Assembly: GCA_009731375.1 (NCBI GenBank)
Contig: BJOX01000301.1
Coordinates: forward strand, 616,822 to 680,821
Reading direction: 5' to 3'
Origin: Paulinella micropora
Lineage: Eukaryota; Cercozoa; Imbricatea; Euglyphida
Length of the DNA: 64,000 nucleotides
Shown in pieces: positions 20,452 to 30,710 of this stretch (within the stretch, counting starts at the first letter, position 1; every line of letters starts with the position of its first letter). The position numbers and the translations under genes are program-made. The notes under the pieces are model-generated. The model had not been told where the DNA came from and made no database searches. It saw nothing but the letters and a program-made list of their open reading frames with translations.

Positions 20452-20456
20452 TGCGT

Positions 20457-22600
20457 CCCCCTCTCACCGGCAGTCACTCATATGTAATTTCAATATAAGG
20501 AAAAAAATCCTTAGTCAGGGGTTTGATTTTTTTTGAATTTATTATTTACGCATAGGATTCCTCATATATTTCTTGAAATATTTCACTATGGTGAGCATAT
20601 GCTTATCTTTAGTAATTTTTGAGAAATCTGCAATTGAAGTTGTGAAAAAAAGCACCATTACGTGTGGAAAAAAATTCGGAAAAAGACTCGGGCCGTAATT
20701 TTTTTGTTGATTCAATGTGGTAAAAAAATGGTTTGCAACCACGATTATGATTAACGAATCTGTCTTTGGTTGCTATTTTATTAGCTTTTGAACTATGAAA
20801 CGTTGTACAATACGTCTTAATAAATAATTTGATAGAATTTCGGAAAAATTTCAACATCTCTGAGAAACACCGTGTCGGCTGGAAAACAGTCCCTCAAGGG
20901 CAAATGAAAAAGCAAACACAAATTTATTATGAAAAGAATTACTGCTCCCGGGGCCTATAGCTCATAAACGAGTAAGGGGGGTTCAACTACACTATAGCTT
21001 AAATTCTGGGGGAAGGGGAGCTAAAAAACACATGAAACCTAGAAGAAAACTGGTCAAAACTTTTTTGACATTCCGACATCTTGGACTTACCTGCCTCCAG
21101 GAATGAAGCAGGCACATTCCTATTTCAATATTTTTGTATCTATCGTAAGTATATGTCAGGGAGACATGATTACAATAAAAAAACTCGAGGAGCAAGGTCC
21201 AGGAAAAAATGTACAGGCACGTGTAGGTCAGACAGGTGAAGTTGTGAAAACCCACTTTTTGGTTTGTAGCTTCTAGGCAAAATAAACAAAATCCTTTGGT
21301 GGAGCTTTAATTTATGATAATAAAAGATGATTCCAATACTTGAAAGTCTTAAAACTGATGAATACTAAGATGTATATGTCCCCAAAACTAAAAAAATACA
21401 GGTTTTGTGATTTCGAGTTTTTGTCTTCTACAGACATTGACAGATTACACAAAGTTGGAGAAATACGTTTAGTGATCATACAAAACGGTTTATCTAGTCA
21501 TCTGTGTAAGAAATAATTCTCAAGCTACAAAATATTATATTTCATGTTTCGACAAGGAAAAATATTTAATTTTCTACTAGCTAGTTTGTAGCCTACAAAT
21601 AAAAGTATCAAAAGATATTTTGTACAAGTGATGAAAAACACTCAAAGTTACTATATATGTATTTAGATAGCTATGATATGCTTTGTGCTAAGAGATATCT
21701 GATGCACTCAGGGAACCCTCCCCTCTGAGCTTTTTTTCCTAGGTTGGCCGGGCCAGGACACACCGTGGAAGCCGGGGAATTTCATTGCATTTTTTACTGA
21801 AAAACACTGTCAGAACGTCTTACCGGATGGTACGCAGACTCTCACTAAGTAACTAAAACAGATAAAAACATGTGGTCTTCACTAAATGAAAGCTTAACAA
21901 GTGTAGATTTGCGAACCATACTTCCCGGATCAAAAAAATTAAAAAATCAAATTTTATTATTGCATTGTAAAATAGTTGAAAATATTACCGTTACGTATAT
22001 TTCAAATTCAAATTTAATTTTTGAGTTGAATACTATCATCGGATGGCAAGCAAAGCATCTGATTTAGATCTATACAACAAAAAAATAAGTACTAAAAAAT
22101 GATCAGAACTCGTTAAGTTCCGTGTGCCATCGCATTGCTAAATCCATCCAAATTACATATGCTTGCAGAACACTGTGAAATTTAGATCTAACCAACCATT
22201 AGAACAATCCTCACCAGTCCCCAGTTGAAACGAAGTCAAAAGATGTATTGCTACGAAAAACTGTCCTTTTGAGTGGGAGTGATATTAATATGAGTCAAAC
22301 TTGAAAAGGTAATGATAAAAACTAGTGCCACCGGTACACAACGGACGAAGGTTCTCCGCAATGCTTCCATTCTTGAACCTGCAACGTGACCGGGGCGTCC
22401 CCCTCTTACCGGTCGTTGACTTGAGGACAATTCCCGCCAGTCCGGGCCAAACTACCGAAGTCAGAAAAGATGTAGAAAAGATGTATATATCTTTCAGAAA
22501 TTGATCCACGTAACGTACTGATATGGTTAAAAATGGCACGGTAATGGTATTAATAATACTTTTGGCCGAGGGTACAGGAATTGAAAGTTATGAATGAGAG
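20457..22600. other. AT-rich intergenic sequence
   Basis: About 2.1 kb of markedly AT-rich DNA with only short random open frames. I see no gene, no RNA motif and no tandem repeat beyond short A/T runs. A small GC island occurs near 21740-21780 (ggttggccgggccagg). Confidence 0.6.
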
Positions 22601-22863
22601 GAAAACTGCAAGTGAATAAGAGAGACAACATATGGTATTAATAAATAGAAGGCTACCCGCGGGCCCATCAGCCTGTTGATCTTCAGGTTCCTTATCCTTG
22701 AGACGGTGCTTCTTCTTTGACCTGCCGACAAAACGGTCTCGAACGCCGGAGAAGCAAGACACGCCGACTCCAGAATCTGGGAGGAAGGGTAACCCACCGG
22801 AACGCAACCGCAGCATTTCACNNNNNNNNNNATTGACCAGTGTGATTGTGACACCTATCCTAA

Positions 22864-23213
22864 CTTCTGGGATCCAAAAAAGCCGCTGGTGGCCCCCTGG
22901 CGGATGCCCTAGTCCCGTGGGAAACACCTCCGGTGGGAAAGATAATCCAGATCGGACAACAATGGGCAAGGGACGAACTCATGCGAAAGGTAGACCTCCC
23001 GACCTTCCACTCACAAGGATGCTCCTTGACACCTGAGCTCTACGCCCAGATCTGTCACTTGATACGGAGATTCATCCGAGGCAGCGTTGCATGGGTGGAT
23101 CGGGTCTCAGCAGGAGACAAACGAAGACGCCTGGCCCTCGAGGCTAGTAAAGATTGGATCGAGACTCATGCTTATAACAACACTGATCCGCCCCCCCCCC
23201 CCCCCCCCCCCCC
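22864..23213 (+). CDS. LINE ORF, N-terminal fragment
   Basis: An open frame follows an in-frame stop at 22861 and includes PWETPPVGKIIQIGQQWARDE and LTPELYAQICHLIRRFIRG, a helical, folded-looking stretch. It runs into poly-C and the gap 23214-23384. No family recognised. Upstream sequence to 22600 is frame-broken. Confidence 0.5.
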
Positions 23214-23384
23214 NNNNNNNNNNNNNNNNNNNNNNNNNNNNNNNNNNNNNNNNNNNNNNNNNNNNNNNNNNNNNNNNNNNNNNNNNNNNNNNNNNNNNNN
23301 NNNNNNNNNNNNNNNNNNNNNNNNNNNNNNNNNNNNNNNNNNNNNNNNNNNNNNNNNNNNNNNNNNNNNNNNNNNNNNNNNNNN

Positions 23385-23891
23385 CCCCCCCCCCCCCCCC
23401 CCCGTGCCCAGAACGAACCTCCCCCCGAGGCACCAGCACCACCTCCCAAGCCGTGCCCACAGACCAGTCGGGATCCATCTCTGTCCTTAACGGTCATCCC
23501 GAAAACTACGTCCAAGGCTCGACTGGACCGCGACACACATAGATGTACCGCACCAGCATCCCCCCCTCTCAGCGGCCAAGGGGAGAAGCAGGCCACGAAC
23601 CAAGAGACAGACAGGACAACCAAAAAGGAAACGGCAGAAGGGCAGGAGGAAACGAAGGAGCAAAAGAGGCAAGATCGAATTTATCTACGTCCGGATAGGG
23701 CAAGTCCCCCGACGACGGATGACGAACAGCCCTCTTTCCATGTGACGGGTTTTTCCGACCAAGAGGAGAGCCCACCAAGAACGGGTCCCGTCAAATATGC
23801 GGTTATGCTGGAAGGGAACGATACGGCGACTCCCCGGAACCCCCTCCCTACTGCAACCTACACCCCACCGCTGGAGGAGGAGGCGCGATGA
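23385..23891 (+). CDS. LINE ORF, Pro/Glu/Thr-rich linker
   Basis: About 160 codons without a stop after the gap (ARNEPPPEAPAPPPKP...), ending in TGA at 23889. No Met start, so it continues an ORF from inside the gap. Low complexity, with a charged Lys/Glu stretch in the middle. Probably a linker. Confidence 0.5.
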   Translation, partial: PPPPPPRAQNEPPPEAPAPPPKPCPQTSRDPSLSLTVIPKTTSKARLDRDTHRCTAPASPPLSGQGEKQATNQETDRTTKKETAEGQEETKEQKRQDRIYLRPDRASPPTTDDEQPSFHVTGFSDQEESPPRTGPVKYAVMLEGNDTATPRNPLPTATYTPPLEEEAR

Positions 23892-24049
23892 CATTAAGCG
23901 CGCAAGAGATCCGAATCGCTCATCAGGCCAGACAACTCGTGCGCCAACGACGACTTCACGATGACGACCAACCCTCAGCCGCCGCCCACGAGTAAGATCG
24001 GGAAGAGCGATCCGCGACCACGATAGCCCTACGGGAGGAGTCCCCTTAA

Positions 24050-25030
24050 AACCCTACCAGACGGCAGGGATCCAGGAGTCTGGGGAACCCGACTATTAAA
24101 AACGAAGACTCCTATTCGGGTACTAAGTTACCTGCTACCGGAAAGCGCCAACCGGCCGTCAAAGAGACTAAGCGACCAATTAGAAACCGGATTCCATACC
24201 GGGGCATTCAGAATCCGGAAAATAAATACTGCTATATAATAAGCTCTCTACAATTATTAGCATCGTTCCCGAAACTGAGCTCCTACCTCCGGAACTGGTT
24301 AATGGCCCGGCCGCCGAGGACTATGATCGACAGTCGAACCCACCTGGTCCAATCCATCATAACTACGATAGGTGCCTTACGACCACCGACTGAGAATGAA
24401 TCCCCTCCCCTACACCCGGTCTCGATTTCGTGGATCGCACAGGCCAAGATGCTTCAGCTTCTTGACCCCAACCTCACGCCAGGTAAGGCCGGCGACGCGG
24501 GACTGGCCCTGCGTGGATTCCTTCGCCTCCTCCGCAGCACCTGTACGCAGTTCCGACCTGCCACAGTGTCCGTGCACCGATGGCTTCCTGACATCGTTAA
24601 ATCGACATCGTGCGATTCCTGCCCGGAGATCGTTCAATCAGTTTCCTGGGGATTGCCTATAACCCTGGTCATAGACGAAGGAGACCCCTCCCCTATCACT
24701 ATCACCGAGCTACTCGGCAGATGGCGCACCCCCTACCACTTCTCATCTCACAGCCCCTGCAGGAGATGCGGCTCCCTTTCGTCCTCCATCCAAAGGCTCC
24801 TGGGCGATCATGCAGAATGCCTGATACTGGAGGTGATCCGATCGCAAGGGCTCTCCAACTATTTATGGAGTAAAAAGCACCATCACAAGATTATCTTTCC
24901 CCCCAGACTAGTCCTTCACCACGAGTTCACGCACCAACAGGCCACAGAGTCTTATCAGCTTCAGTCTGTACTATGCGTCCAAGCAAGTGAAGACAACGCC
25001 GGGACCATCATCACGCACACGTATATATGT
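24050..25030 (+). CDS. USP-type (C19) ubiquitin protease domain of the LINE
   Basis: The open frame from 24050 contains a USP Cys box: YRGIQNPENKYCYIISSLQ, matching the G-[LI]-x-N-x-x-[NG]-x-x-C-[YF]-x-N/I-S-x-L-Q pattern, with the Cys codon at 24230-24232. Next come FPKLSSYL and the two USP Zn-finger pairs CDSC (about 24612) and CRRC (about 24760). The LEVI, IIFPPRLVL and YQLQSVLCVQ strands follow, then the His box THTYI (His codon 25016-25018). USPs remove ubiquitin from proteins. The order and spacing fit the C19 fold well. A frame change at the TATATAT run (25022-25030) moves the last strands into the next piece. The Asn/Gly of canonical GNTCYMN is partly changed (ENKYCYI), so activity is uncertain. 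Confidence 0.8.
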
Positions 25031-25478
25031 CCTAGACCGGCAGTCAGATGGAACCTGGATTCAGTGCGACGACGATTCTGTCTCACCGATTCCTACTAAG
25101 GTTGCGGTCAGACTCATCGCCGTGCGAGGTGTCCTTCTCCTCTATTCTAGAGTCCCAGCTACGGTGCCGGATCCTCCCCCAGTCGGCGCTGCATTCCAAT
25201 ATGACCCAAGACCGATATTAGGGTTCAGGTCTGCACAGAGGACTAACAAGGCCTACCGCCGGCAGCTTCGCAAGACTATCCGAGCCATCAAGGCGTTAGC
25301 CAAGGATGAACAAGCAAAGGTACGCAACGCCGCCGCATTTGCATCACGAGCCCACTCCTTACTGGGGAAAGGTCTATCAATAGAAGAGAAGCTACGCCCC
25401 CGCAACCCAATTCCAAATAACAACCCATTCCCCAACTCATTCATCTGGACTGTTTACAAGGAAGGCATGCGACGCTTC

Positions 25479-25509
<31 letters not shown>
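25023..25509 (+). CDS. USP domain C-terminal strands and linker of the LINE
   Basis: Begins with IYVLDRQSDGTWIQCDDDSV and AVRGVLLLYSRVP, the USP end pattern W-x-x-x-D-D-x-x-V...LLFY-x-R. It completes the His box of the preceding piece in the next frame. A two-base TA slippage at 25022-25030 would join them. After it comes a basic helical region (AYRRQLRKTIRAIKALAK), then a Pro tract cut by poly-C and a 10-N gap. Confidence 0.75.
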
Positions 25510-25519
25510 NNNNNNNNNN

Positions 25520-26915
25520 GCCCAACAAGCCATCGCCTTTGCAAGCATGCGCTGCCACATGGAGCGTGTACAGGGGACCAACGTGGACTCCCTTTCTGCA
25601 CACATCTCTGAACCCAGGCTAGCACTCCCTCCTCAACACCACGAGGATCAGCAAGATAATAAGATCCCGCAAGGAACCATCAATCAGTGGCTCTACCAGA
25701 TGTTCCTCCTGTCGCCAACCCAAGCAGCTCGACAGCACTTTTTCCGGACGGCCACGCCCGATGGCACGTACGTCGAAAGCGGAGGAAGCTATCGTCATAG
25801 AAGGAGACCTCATGCTCATCACTGCGTGGTACGCCGTCAAGGCTACCAAGGTTTTCTCAGCAATCCAACGGAAGAAACCTCGGATCATCATCCTGCGAGC
25901 GCATGAGGTTACTGGCAGCATCCTACTATTTTCTAGGAGACAACCCCAGATGACTGGGTCGGACAGACAGGACGGCCCCCGGTATCTTGGCCCCCACCAA
26001 ATTTCTCTCCCAATCATCCGATACAGTAGACTCCTCGCCATGTGCCGCATCGCGTCTGTTTACCTGGATGTGGGAGCACAGGACGGGATCTTGGAACTTA
26101 CCACCCCAGCTATAGCGTCCCGTGAGGAGGCCTACTTCCGCCCGGAAACGATCCTTGCCTCCCCAACAGCATGGGCCACCATAGCGGCGATACTGAAATG
26201 TACCCAAGAAGCTTCCAATCAGCTCTTCATCGAAGATCGTGCAACTTCGAACTCGGAAGACGAGGCCACGACCATGGCTGCGTCCTTGGATACCCTTACC
26301 CGTCCACAACGCCTAGAGGTATCAGTGTCTACCCACCGCATGGACGCCCCGATTCTTCGCACATGGATCCAAGACAGGCTGGACAGAAGGAGCACGAGGT
26401 TAGCGGTCCACTACCTGTCCACAGGAGCCCCCATGTCCCCCACGACGCCGTCCCCATTGGAACGAGACACAAGGAGACTAGCTCCCCCACCCCTCCCAAT
26501 GACGGTGGAAGAGCACATAGAAGCAGCGATGGTCAAACAGGATCGAGCCCCTGGACCGGCAGACCCTTCACACTCCTACAACCGAAGCACGGGCCTGCAA
26601 TCTCACCCTGGGCCAGAGGCAGTTGATGGGGCCCGACCTCCGCCCTTTGCTGAACCTGGAAGATGGAACCAGGTACAACTTGACTCTTTCGAGCAGAGCA
26701 TCAAGAGGAGCATACAAGATTCCGTCCCACCCCAGCGCATGCTGCAGCTAGCCGTCCAAGCTGCTGAAGCACTACGTCCACCTGAGGAGGCGGAAGAGCC
26801 GGAGACCAACGCTGACCAACCAAGCGACGGAAATGACCCCCCTGCGACAGCCAGCCTCTTGACAGCCACCGCCCACGCCCGCCCCGAACCAAACGGAGGA
26901 TCACCAAGGTTCCAC
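25520..26915 (+). CDS. LINE ORF, central region of unknown function
   Basis: Two overlapping frames (25547-25906, then 25761-26915) read on from the gap. Folded-looking segments include QWLYQMFLLSPTQAARQHFF, EEAIVIEGDLMLITAWYAV and RIIILRAHEVTGSILLFSR; later sequence is Pro/Glu/Thr-rich. I do not recognise a family. A frameshift near 25770-25900 and another near 26915 are needed for continuity. It could be a diverged protease or nucleic-acid-binding part of the LINE. Confidence 0.5.
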
Positions 26916-26917
26916 GC

Positions 26918-28170
26918 ATGCTTAAAGCCCTCCAATCAGTGCAGAAGTGCATCCAACGTGGTGTCCCCCGAGATCCAGGGAACAGAATCCTTCGCTTTTG
27001 GCAAGATATATGTCGAACACTATACCTCAAAGGAACCGTGGTGGCCGGAATTCTCGCTGAAATGCCTTCCGACTCCCCACTGGACCTGGAAGCAGAACTG
27101 CCCCGAGCCTTCAAAGAAGTTGCCAAAGTCCGCACGCGGATCTCGAGAGCTCAAGAAGACCTTGACACTGAACGACGGCTAGCGAAACTTCCACGAAGGA
27201 AAATCCTCAATCAGATCTTCGACCGGAAGCAATCCAAGCTCTACCTATTGGTCCAGACGGAATCACCTCCTCAACGACCGTCCCCTGATGCGATCTACCA
27301 ACACTATACGGACCTGTACAGATCCCGCATCACGGACGAGATGAACGAACAGTTCCGCACCCGGGACATTATGGGCCAAGGGATACGAATATGGACCCCT
27401 CCGGCAGAAATCAAATACAACCGACGTAACCTTTTGATAGGAGGTGACCGCATCCGACCTCCCCTTCGCCTCCCAGGAAATCAGGTCAATAAGGAAACAT
27501 TTGAACCGCTTCTGTGGATGGGGGAGCGACCCCACGGACCGCACTTAACCCCACCTTACGGGAATCGGAAGCGGACATTCAAAGCCCCTCGACTAGACTC
27601 CCCGGATCCACTCTCTCCAGACTCCCTACACCCCTATGATGCTATCCTGGTCACTGATGGATCATCATTCCCCGAACTTGGGCACGTCGCAGGCTTCGGA
27701 GCACTCCTCTTCCACCAAAGACAATGCATAGCCATCTATGGCGCCGCCGATAACCCGGCGACGAGTGGAGCACAGGAAATCTTAGCCGTAGCTGCAGGAG
27801 GACTACAATACCTCCGCCAGACGAACTTGAGACCCAGACGAGTCCACATATTCACTTACTACAAATCCCTCTCTGATGCAGTTCTTGATGGGGAGTATCA
27901 TAAGACTTTTAAGAACCGTCCCTCACCTGGACTATGGGACGCCCTGGCACGGTTTCACAAAGACATCGCCCCCGTTTCCATCCACTGGGTACGGGCTCAC
28001 CAGGAGGAAAGCTTCATTTGGCAAGAAAGGCTGAATGAGGTGGTTGATCGCTTAGCAAAATGGGCCGCCCAACGCAGGGTGAAACCTCACGCGCGTCTAG
28101 AAGAATGTCACCAAAAACGAGACAACCCTGAACGCGATAGGAAGGGCAAGATCATCCCCCATCGGACCCT
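26918..28170 (+). CDS. LINE pre-RT segment and RNase H domain
   Basis: Residues 1-240 contain a pre-RT LINE-type stretch (NQIFDRKQSKLYLLVQTE, PDAIYQHYTDLYRS). RNase H follows: ILVTDGSSFPE (Asp codon 27656), SGAQEILAVAAGG (Glu), VHIFTYYKSLSDAV, IHWVRAHQEE (His loop) and LNEVVDRLAKWAA (final Asp). The third acidic residue, normally Asp in TD-x-x-S/A, is Tyr (27857-27859), so the nuclease is probably dead in this copy. RNase H sits before the RT, whereas RNase H-bearing LINEs usually carry it after. A frame change near 28170 leads into the RT. Confidence 0.82.
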
Positions 28171-28172
28171 TT

Positions 28173-29918
28173 GTGGAATCGGTTATCCCAGGGGACAGAT
28201 TGGGCTTCTTCATCACAAGTTACGCATGTCTTCCGCCACCCATGACAAGGGAACAGGCGCTCAAGGATGCACGACGACCCTTCTCCCTTGAAGAAATGGA
28301 ATGGGCTATCCAGGAAAAGAAGGGGCCATCTCCAGGTGAAGATGGCGTTCCACCCGACGTCCTCAAGCTCCTACCACAAGAAGCCAAGATGGCGTTAACA
28401 GCCTACTTCAGTCTCTGCTGGCGCGGCAACAAGCTACCCACCGAATGGAAGCCAGGCCTGCTATGCCAAATTTGGAAAGGAACAGGAACGGGAGCAGACG
28501 TCACAGACTGGCGGGGCATCACGGTGTCCAACGCCATCCTGAATCTTTACGAGAGACTTATTACCTACCGTGTCGAAACCTTCCAACTTCACACGGGATG
28601 CATTCGCAAGACCTCCAAGGCAAACACACCTACGGTGAGCTTGGTCCTGAGACTGATGCTCGCCGACTTACGAGCGGCCCCCCTACTCACTGGAAAGCCC
28701 AGGACTCTGATCCTCTTCACCACCGACATCCGTAAAGCTTTCGATACACAGCCAAACGATACCGGGTATGATACCCGGGTATCGTTTGGCTGTGATAGGG
28801 CTGAACTCACCTACATCTGTGAGGCATACTCTCACGTGGTGGCCACGGAGGGAGAATTCCCGGAAATGTTTGGATATATTCGACATAGGTTCAAAGATTC
28901 CTTGCTCCGAATCAAATCGCAAGACGCCAACGGCTTGTCAACTTTCCTTCCGGTGAGCATCGACCGAACCCGAAGTATCGCTCAAGGTGGTTCACACAGC
29001 CCGGGGACGTATGGAGTCCTAGATGAATACCTGACACGAATCTGCCCAGCCCAACAATTCCTCCCCGAAGGATATCGTTTCTATGATGGGGCGGGACGAG
29101 ATAGGACAGTGAACAACTCGGTTTACCCCCTACGCACCCCCCTCACTGCAGATCATAAATTTGCGGACGATAACTGGGCAGCAATCGGAGGCGATGGCCT
29201 CCCCGAGACCTACCTAACCGAGGCGCAGAATGGGTTCACCCTCCTTTGGAACCAACTAAGGGCAGGACGACAGATTTGTGCTGCGAACAAATGCACAGTC
29301 ATATGCCTAGTGGGCCAACCAGAGGGAGGAGTCAAAGCGGTCCCCATCACCATTTGCACCCCAGGACAGAATTCCATCACAATCAGGAACCGGTCCGCCA
29401 CTGAAGTCTTCAGGTCGCTTGGCCTTCACACGGATGGGACCAACGACGCACAGATCCAACGAGATTACGCACTCGCTAAATTTGTATCTACCACACGCAT
29501 GATCCACAGACTAGACGTCTTGCCAGCACGGCAGCGCATGGCCCTAAAGAACCTTCTCACGAGCCTTATGGACTTCTCCTTCGGGTGGACCACATGGGAT
29601 CCAGAAACCCTGCATGATTTGGACGTGGCTCTCCGCAACCATTTCCGGGAACTGCTAAAAATTTGCCAACAAGATATCCCAAATGCTGTACTGTATGGAC
29701 CCACGGGGTTGTGCGGTGGAATGGGCCTACAGCCATACGTCTCCCGTCACTACCTCCGCACCTTCACTGTCTTCATCAAATGCCTCCTCTCCACTGACCA
29801 ATACGTCCAATACGCGATGGAATCACACTTCCGGCTTGCATGGGACACATACTTCCCAGGCGATCACATCATAGGCCCCCAAAGACTTCCTCTCCAAACG
29901 ACGCCCCACGCTCAGTAA
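28173..29918 (+). CDS. LINE reverse transcriptase
   Basis: Non-LTR RT blocks in order: PPPMTREQALKDARRPFS, KKGPSPGEDGVPPDVLK, TDWRGITVSNAILNLYERLI, motif A LILFTTDIRKAFDT (Asp codon 28725), motif B SIAQGGSHSPGTYGVLDEYL, motif C KFADDNWAAIGG (Asp pair 29166-29171). Directly after motif A a 48-bp near-perfect palindrome (28747-28794) replaces the expected helix, so part of the fingers/palm is probably missing or rearranged although the frame stays open. It drives target-primed reverse transcription together with the endonuclease downstream. Confidence 0.9.
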   Translation: MESVIPGDRLGFFITSYACLPPPMTREQALKDARRPFSLEEMEWAIQEKKGPSPGEDGVPPDVLKLLPQEAKMALTAYFSLCWRGNKLPTEWKPGLLCQIWKGTGTGADVTDWRGITVSNAILNLYERLITYRVETFQLHTGCIRKTSKANTPTVSLVLRLMLADLRAAPLLTGKPRTLILFTTDIRKAFDTQPNDTGYDTRVSFGCDRAELTYICEAYSHVVATEGEFPEMFGYIRHRFKDSLLRIKSQDANGLSTFLPVSIDRTRSIAQGGSHSPGTYGVLDEYLTRICPAQQFLPEGYRFYDGAGRDRTVNNSVYPLRTPLTADHKFADDNWAAIGGDGLPETYLTEAQNGFTLLWNQLRAGRQICAANKCTVICLVGQPEGGVKAVPITICTPGQNSITIRNRSATEVFRSLGLHTDGTNDAQIQRDYALAKFVSTTRMIHRLDVLPARQRMALKNLLTSLMDFSFGWTTWDPETLHDLDVALRNHFRELLKICQQDIPNAVLYGPTGLCGGMGLQPYVSRHYLRTFTVFIKCLLSTDQYVQYAMESHFRLAWDTYFPGDHIIGPQRLPLQTTPHAQ

Positions 29919-29944
29919 GCATAAGCGCAGAACGTTCCGTGCGC

Positions 29945-29990
<46 letters not shown>

Positions 29991-30188
29991 NNNNNNNNNN
30001 GACCTGTGGAGACTACACTCCGTCATGCACGGAGTAATTTATCCCACCAGCTGTATCATCAGAGAATTTTGGCCGAGATACCACGTTTCTACAAGACACG
30101 GACCGCCGAAGGACACCCTTTCCACACCAGATGACATCTCCCCCGTATGCCCTAAACTTCCAGAGCCACCGGATCAACCATTCATGGG
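29919..30188 (+). other. LINE RT thumb region with poly-C tract and 10-N gap
   Basis: About 41 C residues abut the gap 29991-30000. Frames on both sides are short, so the ORF is broken here or the tract length is wrong. Confidence 0.6.
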
Positions 30189-30710
30189 GTGCAAGGGCAC
30201 CTTTACCTTATTAAGGAAGACCGACGCGACGGCCTCATGGTCCTCCCCTGGATCCGAGCATGTCGAGCACTAGGAGTAGGTGTAAGCCTCCGCATCCCGT
30301 CAGGTCACATCATAGACTCCTCCTGGCCAGAAGGCCGACTCACAAGATCAGAAGCGGAGGCAAAAATGGCACGATGCCCCAACGACGCAGATATACAGCC
30401 CTCCTTCACGGAATGGAATCCCCTGGAACTCCCGGTCGTCCTGTCAGTCACGAACCTCCTCACCAAGAAGACAGTGGCACCAGACACGGTCGACAACGCC
30501 ATAAAGACGATAAAGACCAACCTGGCGTCGTACAACGTCTGGAAGCTTCGACAGCGGGTATCGGAGAACGCGTATAAGACGACCGTTGCCCCCAGGTTTG
30601 GTCTCTCCTGGGGCACACGATCAGAGATCCGAAAGTCTTTCCAAGCGATGATGAATGAGTTCCTTCAACCTCAAAGCGGATACTCTGCCAGAGACGCTGC
30701 TATCTTGGAG
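30189..30710 (+). CDS. LINE ORF between RT and zinc finger
   Basis: 174 codons, helical and Lys/Thr-rich (NAIKTIKTNLASYNVWKLRQ). It reads up to ...DAAILE at 30710, where Copia sequence intrudes, and resumes in phase at 31274 as AWDTPARLSV once the 563-bp insertion is removed. Corresponds to the RT thumb/connector of RLE LINEs. Confidence 0.75.

Larger units (their letters stand above)
5257..20456 (-). mobile_element. Outer LTR retrotransposon, gag plus Ulp1 segment and no pol, split by a Copia insertion
   Basis: Two direct ~195-199 bp repeats (5262-5456 and 20253-20451) bound the unit. The left one is preceded on the minus strand by a purine tract (tagggggagc). The right one is followed inside by gattatgggccgg, a plausible primer-binding site. 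The flanks ggcgt (5257-5261) and tgcgt (20452-20456) fit a 5-bp target duplication with one mismatch. Without the nested 8.5-kb Copia the element is about 6.7 kb. It holds gag (19947 to 19045, then 10549 to about 9368) and then a GC-rich segment with a Ulp1-like protease (about 9360 to 5600). No integrase, RT or aspartic protease of its own is visible, so it must have moved with help in trans, if at all. The LTR start (AATGGACAATT) resembles the nested Copia's (CGTTGGTAGGACAATT), which suggests the same superfamily. Confidence 0.75.

Noticed and set aside
23087-23623. Proline- or glycine-rich proteins spanning the gap at 23214-23384
   Set aside because: They are created by poly-C and N bases; only the frame continuous with the flanking LINE sequence was kept.
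24302-25099. CCHC nucleic-acid-binding zinc finger (CRRC...H...C) like a LINE ORF1 protein
   Set aside because: The CxxC pairs, Cys box and His box together fit a USP domain, in which the CxxC pairs form the fingers subdomain.
28747-28794. Hairpin as a transcription terminator or riboswitch
   Set aside because: It lies inside the RT coding frame of a LINE with no U-tract and replaces conserved codons; rearrangement is more likely.
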